From positions 186,001 through 250,000 of the forward strand of contig NZ_JABWCU010000006.1 of assembly GCF_018491765.1 (NCBI RefSeq): a DNA stretch of 64,000 nucleotides, given 5' to 3'. The notes under the pieces were generated by a model. It worked only from the letters and a program-made list of their open reading frames with translations, made no database searches and was not told where the DNA came from. Both the position numbers and the translations under genes were made by a program. Of the stretch, positions 18,450 through 28,764 are shown in pieces; position 1 is the first letter of the stretch, and every line of letters begins with the position of its first letter. The DNA is from Novosphingobium profundi (GTDB lineage Bacteria > Pseudomonadota > Alphaproteobacteria > Sphingomonadales > Sphingomonadaceae).

Positions 18450-18572
18450 GAAAGTCCCTCTTGCGACCAGCGGGGAAAAGTACCGGCGCGAGACTACGCA
18501 GCCGGGGCGGCGATGCACGGGCGCTACGGAGCGAAATTCAGCAGGCGAACTTCGCGTTGGGCCCGGTCGCGC

Positions 18573-19076
18573 TCACAGCTCCTCCTGGTGGCGCGACATG
18601 CTGGCGAGCACTTTCCATTCGCCCGCGGTCTTCTGCCAGACGTGGATGTTGTCGTAGGTCTGGTCGACCGGGGTACCGTCGGGCAGGCGCTTGCGGTGGT
18701 TGCGGTAGTAGATGATCGCGGTGTCGCCCGAGAGCGAGAAGTCGACCAGTTCGTTGGTTATGATTTCCTTGTCGCGCGACTTCATGTCCGCGGCTCCGGC
18801 TGCCAGCGTCGCGACGCCGAAAGGGGCCTTGGTTCCCGAAGTCCAGGCGAGGTAATGGGGCGAGGCGTTGGCGATGTAGTAGCCGACGTCGCCCTTGGCG
18901 CGACCGGCGTAGATCGCCTTCTCCTTCGCCCAGATCAGCGCCTTGACCGCCTCGACTTCGGCTTCGCTCGTAGCGGCGCCGGAGGGAAGATTCGTGCGGG
19001 CGAGGAGAGAGGGGGACCACGCGGCCGGGGCGGCGAGGGCAAGGGCCAGCAGCGCGTGCAGGGGTTTGGGGGGCAT
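18573..19076 (-). CDS. Secreted NTF2/SnoaL-like protein, paralogue of the 8618 gene
   Basis: 167 residues with a signal peptide (PPKPLHALLALALAAPAAWS) and one NTF2-like domain. Motifs IYAGRAKGDVGYYI, GDTAIIYYRNHR and HVWQKTAGEWKVLASM parallel the 8618 protein. Two ATGs are possible at 19082 and 19076; AAGGAG abuts the first but stands six bases from the second, so 19076 is chosen. It is the first gene before the M24-MFS pair and has the most symmetric element copy (site F) 69 bp upstream. Function unknown; a periplasmic ligand-binding or isomerase-like role is only an inference. Confidence 0.78.
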   Translation of the reverse strand: MPPKPLHALLALALAAPAAWSPSLLARTNLPSGAATSEAEVEAVKALIWAKEKAIYAGRAKGDVGYYIANASPHYLAWTSGTKAPFGVATLAAGAADMKSRDKEIITNELVDFSLSGDTAIIYYRNHRKRLPDGTPVDQTYDNIHVWQKTAGEWKVLASMSRHQEEL

Positions 19077-19144
19077 GGGCATCTCCTTGGCTAGGCGGGC
19101 ATTGCGCCCGTCGCCCGCGTGCCTGACAAGTCCGCTTCGGTTCG

Positions 19145-19163
19145 TGTTCTCGGTAGGTGAACA
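19145..19163 (-). promoter_or_regulatory. Putative operator, 19-bp region 1 element (site F)
   Basis: Read on the minus strand: TGTTCACCTACCGAGAACA, with perfect TGTTC-N9-GAACA ends. It is 69 bp upstream of the gene starting at 19076. It is the most symmetric copy. Confidence 0.65.
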
Positions 19164-19197
19164 TGCGGGTGGCCGCAGCCCGCGTCGCTCGCGCATG

Positions 19198-19231
19198 AAA
19201 AAGGCCCTCCCGTCGCGGCGACGGGAGGGCC
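19198..19231 (-). terminator. Rho-independent terminator of the ligJABC unit
   Basis: A 13-bp perfect stem (GGCCCTCCCGTCG and its complement, three-base loop) is followed on the minus strand by TTTTT. It lies 54 bp past the aldo/keto reductase stop. Confidence 0.88.
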
Positions 19232-19236
19232 CGGAA

Positions 19237-19268
19237 TGGCTTGGCCTGGCCTGGCCTGGTTTGGCTTG
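19237..19268. repeat. Pentanucleotide tandem repeat
   Basis: About six copies of TGGCC/TGGCT/TGGTT lie in a row between the aldo/keto reductase stop and its terminator. Confidence 0.7.
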
Positions 19269-19284
19269 CCAAACGCGCTTGCGC

Positions 19285-20274
19285 TCAGGCGTAGTCCTCG
19301 GTGTCGATCGTATTGCGCATCACCTCGGGGTAGCGGTGGCCGCTGACGGTGTCCTGATTGACCAGCGCGGCGGCCCGCTCGAGGATCTCGGCGGGAATTT
19401 CAAGGCTTGCGGCCGCGTTGTTCTCGTCGAAATGGGCTGCCGAGCGGGTGCCGGGAATGGCGTGGACATGTTCTCCCTGCGCCAGCACCCAGGCCAGCGC
19501 GAGCTGGGCCGGGGCGACGCCCGCCTCGGCCGCGAGGGCATCGAAGCAGGCGATCATCGCGCGGTTCTTCGCCCAGTCTTCGCCCTGGAAACGCGGCATG
19601 CCGCGGCGCAGGTCCTTTTCGGCGAGCTGGGAGAGATCACCCAGGTCCCCGCACAGCGCCCCGCGCGCGACTGGTGAGAAGGCGACGAGCGCGATGCCCA
19701 GCTCCTTCGTCGTTTCCAGTACGCCCAGTTCCACGTTGCGCGTCCAGAGCGAATACTCGGTCTGGACCGCGGCCATCGGGTGCACCGCGTGGGCTTCGCG
19801 GATATGCGCCGAGGACCATTCCGAGACGCCATAGGCCTTGATCTTGCCCGCCTCGATCGCGCGCGCCATGGCGCCGACCGAATCCGCGATCGGCACCTTG
19901 GGATCGAAGCGGTGCATGTAGAACAGGTCCACATGATCGGTCCCCAGACGCTTGAGACTGGCATCGAGCGAGGCCGTGATCGAATCCGGGCTGCAGTCGA
20001 TCCCGCGGCGCGGCCCGTCGACGAGGATGCCGGTCTTGGTGGCGAGGAAGAATTCGTCACGCCGGTCCATGATCGCCGCGCCCAGGATCTCTTCCGAGAC
20101 GCCCATGCCGTAGATGTTGGCGGTGTCGAAGTGGTTGCAGCCGCTGTCGAGTGCGTGGCGGAATAGCGCTTCGGCGTCGGCCCGCTCGGGCGGGTTCCCG
20201 TAGGCCCAGGCCACATTCATGCAGCCAAGGCCTACCGGGTTGAGCGCGGTCCCGTTTATCGTGCGCGTGGTCAT
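19285..20274 (-). CDS. Aldo/keto reductase
   Basis: 329 residues forming a TIM-barrel NADPH-dependent reductase. The catalytic tetrad can be read: Asp and Tyr in HFDTANIYGMG, Lys in FFLATKTGI, and His in DLFYMHRFD. It is the last gene of the ligJABC unit and its ATG overlaps the ligC stop (TAATG), so it is co-translated. No aldo/keto reductase step is known in protocatechuate 4,5-cleavage; it may reduce a semialdehyde that leaks from the pathway or an aromatic aldehyde feeding it (inference). A strong terminator follows. Confidence 0.9.
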   Translation of the reverse strand: MTTRTINGTALNPVGLGCMNVAWAYGNPPERADAEALFRHALDSGCNHFDTANIYGMGVSEEILGAAIMDRRDEFFLATKTGILVDGPRRGIDCSPDSITASLDASLKRLGTDHVDLFYMHRFDPKVPIADSVGAMARAIEAGKIKAYGVSEWSSAHIREAHAVHPMAAVQTEYSLWTRNVELGVLETTKELGIALVAFSPVARGALCGDLGDLSQLAEKDLRRGMPRFQGEDWAKNRAMIACFDALAAEAGVAPAQLALAWVLAQGEHVHAIPGTRSAAHFDENNAAASLEIPAEILERAAALVNQDTVSGHRYPEVMRNTIDTEDYA

Positions 20275-21230
20275 TACGACCAGCCGTCCTGCGCCTCGAG
20301 GCTCTGGGCGAGTTCGCCGATCACGCGGTAGCAGTCGAGCACCTTGCCGACCGACGAGTTGGGCTCGCGGCCTTCCTGGATGGCGGCGACGAATTCGCGG
20401 TCCTGCAGTTCGATGCCGTTGTTCGACACGGTGACGCCGGTGAGGTCGATGGCCTCTTCACGGCCGTTCACGAGGTCATCGTAGCGCGCGATATAGGTCT
20501 CGCTGTCACCGATGTAGCGGAAGAAGGTGCCGAGCGGACCGTTGTTGTTGAACGAGAGCGAGAGCGTGCAGATCGCGCCGGTCTCGGCCTTGAGCTGGAT
20601 CGACATGTCCATCGCGATGCCCAGCTCAGGGTGCTTGGGGCCCTGAAGGACGTTGGCCGCGACGATCTTGCCCGACTGGTAGGCGAACAGGTCGATGGTG
20701 TGCGCGGCGTGGTGCCACAAGAGGTGGTCGGTCCACGAGCGCGGCTGGCCCTTGGCGTTCATGTTCTTGCGGCGGAAGAAGTACGTCTGCACGTCCATCT
20801 GCTGGACGTTGAATTCGCCGGCCGTGATCTTGTTGTGCACGTACTGGTGCGAGGGATTGAAACGACGGGTGTGGCCGACCATGCAGACTAGGCCGGTTTC
20901 CTTCTGCTTGGCGACGACCGCTTCGGCGTCGGCCCAGCTGTCCGAGAGCGGGATCTCGACCTGGACGTGCTTGCCCGCGTTCATGCAGGCGATCGCCTGC
21001 TCGGCGTGCATCTGGGTCGGCGTGCACAGGATCACCGCGTCGACATCGGGCATCGCGAGGACCTCGCCCAGATCGGTGCCCGAGTGGGGCGCGCCGTACT
21101 TGGCGGCGACTTCGGCGGCTTGGTCGGCATTGCGCGAAATGACCGAGGCGATCTCGACGCCGTCGATGTTCTTGAGGCCGTCGAGGTGCTTTTCACCGAA
21201 GGCGCCGGCGCCGACGAGAGCAATACGCAT
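20274..21230 (-). CDS. ligC: 4-carboxy-2-hydroxymuconate-6-semialdehyde dehydrogenase
   Basis: 318 residues, near the length of SYK-6 LigC, with the same opening (MRIALVGAGAFGEKHLDGLKN) including the GxGxxG at residues 7-12 and a Gfo/Idh/MocA substrate domain. It oxidises the hemiacetal form of CHMS, the product of LigAB, to 2-pyrone-4,6-dicarboxylate (PDC) with NADP+. The gene follows ligB after about 96 bp and overlaps the aldo/keto reductase start by one base. Assignment rests on resemblance to LigC plus the complete lig context. Confidence 0.93.
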   Translation of the reverse strand: MRIALVGAGAFGEKHLDGLKNIDGVEIASVISRNADQAAEVAAKYGAPHSGTDLGEVLAMPDVDAVILCTPTQMHAEQAIACMNAGKHVQVEIPLSDSWADAEAVVAKQKETGLVCMVGHTRRFNPSHQYVHNKITAGEFNVQQMDVQTYFFRRKNMNAKGQPRSWTDHLLWHHAAHTIDLFAYQSGKIVAANVLQGPKHPELGIAMDMSIQLKAETGAICTLSLSFNNNGPLGTFFRYIGDSETYIARYDDLVNGREEAIDLTGVTVSNNGIELQDREFVAAIQEGREPNSSVGKVLDCYRVIGELAQSLEAQDGWS

Positions 21231-21326
21231 GGGGAGAAACTCCTTGGAATTGGTCGTTCACAGGGGAACGTGAAGAGGGAGCGGGGCGGAGCGCGGTTTG
21301 TTCCCGCACCCGCCCCGTTTCGGCGA

Positions 21327-22647
<1,321 letters not shown>

Positions 22648-22694
22648 GATCCTCTCCTTTGTGGTTGGTTGCCGGTTTGGCGGCGCGGTCTCGC

Positions 22695-23720
22695 TCAGAG
22701 GCCGCGGGCCTTCAGCTTGGCATCGAGGCGCGGGAAGACCTTGCGCACGTTGCCTTCGAAAATCGCGTGGCGTTCTTCGTCCGAGATGTCGAGCGCGTCG
22801 ACGTAGCGCTTGGTGTCGTCGAAGTAGAAGCCGGTGGTGGGATCGATCCCGCGCACCGCGCCGACCATCTCCGAGCCGAACAGGATGTTCTTGTTGTCGA
22901 TCACGTCGGCCAGCAGGTTGATGCCCGGCTGGTGGTAGACGCAGGTGTCGAAGAACACGTTGTTCATGATGTATTCGTCGAGGCTGGGCTTCTTGAGCAT
23001 GTCGGCAAGGCCCCGGTAGCGGCCCCAGTGGTAGGGCACCGCGCCGCCGCCGTGCGGGATGATGAAGCGCAGCTTGGGGAACCTGGCGAAGAGGTCACCC
23101 TGCATCAGCTGCATGAAGGCCACCGTGTCGGCCGCGAGGTAGTAGCCGCCGGTCGCGTGCATCGCCGGGTTGCACGAGCCCGAGACGTGGATCATCGCGG
23201 GCACGTCCAGCTCGCACATCGCCTCGTAGATCGGGAACCAGTACTCGTCGGTGAGCGGGGGGTGCTCGAAGTGGCCGCCGCCGGGGTCGGGGTTGAGGTT
23301 GCAGCCGATGAAGCCCAGTTCCTCGACGCAGCGCTTCAGCTCCGTGACCGAGGCGGAAAGGTCCGACTTGGGGCTCTGCGGCAGCATGCACACGCCCACG
23401 AAAGTCTCGGGGAACATCTGCGTGACGCGGTAGATGAGGTCGTTGCAGCGGGTGGCCCATTCGCTGGCCACCGCCTGGTCGCCGACGTGCGGCGCCATCG
23501 CCGAGGCGCGGGGGGAGAAGATCGTCAGGTCCGCGCCGCGCTCCTTGATGAGCTTGAGCTGGTTGCCCTCGATCGTCTCGCGGATTTCCGCATCGGAAAT
23601 CTCGGGGTAGGGCGGGGGCGTGGTGCCGGCCTTGTAGGCGGCCTTCTGCTCTTCGCGCCAGGCGTCGTGGCCCTTGGGCAGGACGGTGTAGTGACCGTGG
23701 CAGTCAATGACGAGCGACAT
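22695..23720 (-). CDS. ligJ: 4-oxalomesaconate hydratase
   Basis: 341 residues of the amidohydrolase superfamily (cog-type LigJ). Metal-binding His8 and His10 lie in IDCHGHYTVLPKG; further conserved blocks are SPRASAMAPHVGDQ, MLPQSPKSDL, NPDPGGGHF and IPHGGGAVPYHWGR. The sequence closely follows SYK-6 LigJ from end to end. It adds water to the enol/keto form of oxalomesaconate made by LigU to give 4-carboxy-4-hydroxy-2-oxoadipate (CHA), using Zn2+. It begins four bases after the dehydrogenase-like gene at 23724. Confidence 0.95.
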   Translation of the reverse strand: MSLVIDCHGHYTVLPKGHDAWREEQKAAYKAGTTPPPYPEISDAEIRETIEGNQLKLIKERGADLTIFSPRASAMAPHVGDQAVASEWATRCNDLIYRVTQMFPETFVGVCMLPQSPKSDLSASVTELKRCVEELGFIGCNLNPDPGGGHFEHPPLTDEYWFPIYEAMCELDVPAMIHVSGSCNPAMHATGGYYLAADTVAFMQLMQGDLFARFPKLRFIIPHGGGAVPYHWGRYRGLADMLKKPSLDEYIMNNVFFDTCVYHQPGINLLADVIDNKNILFGSEMVGAVRGIDPTTGFYFDDTKRYVDALDISDEERHAIFEGNVRKVFPRLDAKLKARGL

Positions 23721-23723
23721 GGC

Positions 23724-24587
23724 TCAGTTCTCTCCCTCTGGTGTCTTGGACGTCATGATGGCGGCAAGCTTGGCCGCGAAGCCCTCGGGGGGCGGATGGA
23801 TGCCGAGCACGCCCAGCGCCTGCTGGCGCGCGACGGTGCCCTGGGTCATCAGCGGGTCGATGCCGAGGTCGCGCAGCATTGCGGCGGCTTCGGCCATCTC
23901 GGCCGAGCGGCGACGCCCGTGGACCAGCATGCGGTCGAGGTTGTAGTCGGCGCGCGCGAACCACGAGATCGGCTTCTCGCTGGCATCGAGCGAGGCGAGC
24001 ACCTCGTCGGCGACGCCCTCGGCCTCGGCCGCCAGCATCATCTCGGCGGTGAGCGCCTCGAGGCCCTTGACCATGACCGAGCGGGTCAGCTTGATCGCCG
24101 AGGCGCGGCCCACGGCCTCGCCCACGATCTTGGTCTTCTGGAAGCCAAGGTCGGTCAGAAGCTCCATCGCCTCTTCGGCATCGGGGCCGGAAATGTTGAG
24201 CGGAACGGCGAGGCGCGCCGGGTTGACCGGGGCCATGATCGCGACGTCGACGTAGCGCTTGCCCGCGGCGGCGAAAGCCTCGGCTCCGGCGCGCTTGGTG
24301 CCCGGCGCGACCGAATTCATGTCGCAGAACAGGGCTTGCGGATCGATCAACCCGGCGCACGTGCGGGCGACCGCGAGCGCCTGGTCGGCGGTGACGAGCG
24401 AGAGCACCAGCGCGGCGCCTTCGAGCGCCTCGGCGGCACTGGCGCAAGGGGTGACCGAAAGTTCGGCCATCACCGTGCGTCGCGCCGGGGCAATGTCGAA
24501 CGCGCAGGCGCGCGCGGCCCATCCGCCAGCGCGGGCGAAAGTCGATCCGGCCTCTCCGAACCCGATGAGTGCAACGTGTTTTATCAT
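23724..24587 (-). CDS. NAD(P)-binding beta-hydroxyacid dehydrogenase-like protein (DUF1932 type)
   Basis: 287 residues. The N-terminal Rossmann fold opens with IGFGEAGSTFA and the C-terminal half is the all-helical 6-phosphogluconate-dehydrogenase-like domain; the lysine that is catalytic in beta-hydroxyacid dehydrogenases appears in ASAIKLTRSVMVKG. It is first in the unit leading to ligJ, only four bases away, so a role with protocatechuate or oxaloacetate-type intermediates is likely, yet the textbook pathway has no step for it. It might act on CHA, oxalomesaconate or a related tricarboxylate (inference). Confidence 0.82.
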   Translation of the reverse strand: MIKHVALIGFGEAGSTFARAGGWAARACAFDIAPARRTVMAELSVTPCASAAEALEGAALVLSLVTADQALAVARTCAGLIDPQALFCDMNSVAPGTKRAGAEAFAAAGKRYVDVAIMAPVNPARLAVPLNISGPDAEEAMELLTDLGFQKTKIVGEAVGRASAIKLTRSVMVKGLEALTAEMMLAAEAEGVADEVLASLDASEKPISWFARADYNLDRMLVHGRRRSAEMAEAAAMLRDLGIDPLMTQGTVARQQALGVLGIHPPPEGFAAKLAAIMTSKTPEGEN

Positions 24588-24639
24588 CGCGCCTACCCTG
24601 CACGCCAGCGCCGGGAGGGGCTAATCGGAACTGCCTTGA

Positions 24640-24658
24640 AGCTATAATCTTTGTCTAA
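24640..24658 (+). promoter_or_regulatory. Shared lig-promoter element, copy 1
   Basis: AGCTATAATCTTTGTCTAA lies 53-71 bp upstream of the ligJ-unit start (24587). A near copy, with 15 of 19 bases identical, lies upstream of the second LigA/LigB pair (36612). It contains T-N11-A-type spacing suited to a LysR protein. Confidence 0.5.
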
Positions 24659-24673
24659 CGACGGCGATTTGCC

Positions 24674-25825
24674 TCAACTCTCGATGGCGCGCGCGGCTTC
24701 GGCCAGATCGGCGAAAAACTCGTCTTGTACCGCGGTCGGGCGCAGCGACTGGCGGGTGGTCATGCCGATAACTCGGTGAAAGGAGGCGGGCAGGCGACTG
24801 AGTTCGCAGAGCCATCCGGCTTCGAGCTCGACGGGCACCTGGTCGCGCGAGAGGAGGGTCAGGAAGTCGCTGTTCATCATCATCTGGCGGATCATCATGA
24901 CCGAGCCGGATTCGAGCGGGACCTGCGGGTGCTGGCCGTGCTCCTCGAAGAAGCGCTCGAAGCTGTCGCGCAAGGGCGTGCCTTTCGCGGGCAGGCAGAA
25001 GGGATAGCGTGCGAGCGCAGCCGCGTCGGGTGCGGTGCCCATCAGGGGGTGTCCCTTGCGACCGAGGAAGACCGGCACGTCGGCAAAGAGCGGAACCTGT
25101 TCGAGGTCGGTCTCGATCAGCGGCGCGCGCAAGGCGCCGACCATCACGTCGAGCGTGCCGTTGCGCAAGGGTTCGACGAGTTCGGAGCGCGAACCCTCGA
25201 CGATGGTGAGGCGCACTTGCGGGCGGCGGGCGTGAAAGCGTGCGACCGCGGCGGGCAGCACCCGCGCGCGTGAAAGAGGCATGGCGCCGATGGCGAGGCG
25301 GCGAGTCTCGTGGCCGCGCAGCGCCTCGATCTCGGAAAGGCCGGCTTCCAGTTCGACGACGGCAAGGCGAAATTCGCGGGCGTATTGCGCGCCCGCCTCG
25401 GTCATCACCACGTGCTTGCCCCGGCGTACCGCGAGCGGGCGGCGCAGCGCGAGCGCGAGGTCGTTGACCGCGCGGTGGATCGAGGGGAGCGACAAGCCGG
25501 TTTCCTGGCTGGCGCCCGCGTAGCTGCCGCTGTCGGCCAGCGCGAGCACGGCGCGCAGGCGCGACATGGTAAGGTGCGGGCTGCGCACGTGGCGCAGCGC
25601 AGCGGCGATGCGCGCCTGCAGGATCCGTCCGGCCTGCGTGGGCACCATCCCGTCGTGGCGTCTCTCGAAGAGCGGGACCTGGAGCGCACTTTCGAGGCGA
25701 CCTAACGCCTGTGTTATCGCGGGCTGGCTGAGGTTGACCGCGCCGGTCGCGGCGCTGACCGTTCCAAGCTCGGCGATTTTGAGCACGGCGCGCAAGTGCC
25801 GCAAGTTGAGATCCCAGACTTCCAT
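24674..25825 (-). CDS. LysR-type regulator with two tandem HTH domains, probable regulator of the lig genes
   Basis: 383 residues, about 80 longer than a usual LysR protein because the DNA-binding domain is duplicated. The first copy spans residues ~4-75 (LRAVLKIAELGTVSAATGAV ... MVPTQAG), the second ~85-155 (LRAVLALADSGSYAGASQET ... VVMTEAG), then a normal effector domain. ATG at 25825 is chosen; a TTG at 25849 is possible. It stands between the ligJABC unit and the divergent ligKUI unit, the position of LigR/GalR-type activators. Binding of two operators by one subunit, or one dead domain, are both possible. Confidence 0.88.
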   Translation of the reverse strand: MEVWDLNLRHLRAVLKIAELGTVSAATGAVNLSQPAITQALGRLESALQVPLFERRHDGMVPTQAGRILQARIAAALRHVRSPHLTMSRLRAVLALADSGSYAGASQETGLSLPSIHRAVNDLALALRRPLAVRRGKHVVMTEAGAQYAREFRLAVVELEAGLSEIEALRGHETRRLAIGAMPLSRARVLPAAVARFHARRPQVRLTIVEGSRSELVEPLRNGTLDVMVGALRAPLIETDLEQVPLFADVPVFLGRKGHPLMGTAPDAAALARYPFCLPAKGTPLRDSFERFFEEHGQHPQVPLESGSVMMIRQMMMNSDFLTLLSRDQVPVELEAGWLCELSRLPASFHRVIGMTTRQSLRPTAVQDEFFADLAEAARAIES

Positions 25826-25835
25826 GACGCAATCA

Positions 25836-25865
25836 TTAGCCAAATCCAATGGCGATTGCCAAAGA
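25836..25865. promoter_or_regulatory. Putative regulator sites in the divergent LysR-ligK region
   Basis: The minus strand carries TTTGGCTAA (25844-25836), matching the TTTG-x-CTAA end of the element before ligJ, next to TTGCCAAAGA (25856-25865) on the plus strand. The site almost touches the LysR start at 25825, as expected for autoregulation. Confidence 0.35.
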
Positions 25866-25944
25866 TCTCTTTCCCTCTGGCCCTGTGCCGTCCCATCTAG
25901 GATGCCTGGAATTGAATAGAACGAATTGAAAGAGGAGTGCTGCC

Positions 25945-26611
25945 ATGTCGGGTGTCGTCGTCCAGAATATCGAACGCGCGGATCCTGCGGTCATCGACGG
26001 TCTGGCCGCTTGCGGCGTGGCCACCGTCCACGAGGCGCAGGGCCGTACCGGCCTGCTCGCCAGCTACATGCGCCCCATTTATTCCGGCGCGCGCATTGCC
26101 GGCTCGGCGGTCACCATCAGCTCGCCTCCGGGCGACAACTGGATGGTCCACGTCGCGATCGAGCAGCTCAAGGACGGCGACGTGCTCCTGCTCGCCCCGA
26201 CCAGCCCGTGCGAGGATGGCTACTTCGGCGATCTTCTCGCCACCAGCGCGCAGGCGCGCGGCTGCCGTGGCCTGATCATTGATGCGGGCGTGCGCGACGT
26301 GCGCGATCTTACCGAGATGCAGTTTCCGGTCTGGTCCAAGGCGGTCTACGCGCAAGGGACGGTCAAGAACACGATCGGCTCGGTCAACGTGCCGGTGGTC
26401 TGCGCCAACTGCGCGGTGAACCCGGGCGACGTGATCGTGGCCGACGACGACGGCGTGGTCTGCGTGCCGCGTGAAAAGGCCGCCGAAGTGCTCAAGGCCG
26501 CGCAGGCGCGCGAAGCCAACGAAGGCGAGAAGCGCGAGAAGCTCGCCGCCGGGGTGCTCGGCCTCGACATGTACAAGATGCGCGAGCGCCTCGAGAAGGA
26601 AGGCCTCAAGT

Positions 26612-26619
<8 letters not shown>
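25945..26619 (+). CDS. ligK: 4-carboxy-4-hydroxy-2-oxoadipate aldolase
   Basis: 224 residues of the RraA-like HMG/CHA aldolase family (class II, Mg2+/Mn2+). The key residues of the family are visible: GDLLA at ~95-99 and Arg117-Asp118 in [13 protein letters not shown]. It cleaves CHA to pyruvate and oxaloacetate, the last step of protocatechuate 4,5-cleavage, and can decarboxylate oxaloacetate. GAGGAG precedes the start. It heads the ligK-ligU-ligI operon, and its stop overlaps the ligU start. Confidence 0.94.
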
Positions 26620-28559
<1,940 letters not shown>

Positions 28560-28591
28560 AAAAACCGCGAAGCGCCGCTTCGGGTCGCAAG

Positions 28592-28624
28592 AAAGGGGGG
28601 TGGTCTCGGGCCGCCCCCCTTTTT
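28592..28624 (+). terminator. Rho-independent terminator of ligKUI
   Basis: AAAGGGGGG and CCCCCCTTTTT arms form a stem around a GC-rich inner part, 33 bp past the ligI stop. Shorter hairpin GCGAAGCGCCGCTTCG just before it may add stability. Confidence 0.88.
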
Positions 28625-28764
28625 GCATTTCACGCCGTGCCAGCGGATGGATAGACCCCATCCCATGAAATGGATTGGACAGTTGGGGCCTCTTGCTCCG
28701 ATTGTACCGGCCTGAACCTGCCGAGGATCCGGGCGACGTGGATCGGGCAGAGCGTGAGAGAACC

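Noticed and set aside
21252..21267. CGTTC-N6-GAACG between ligC and ligB as a region 1 element
   Set aside because: The spacing is 6 rather than 9 and it lies within an operon, so it is probably chance or a small RNA hairpin.
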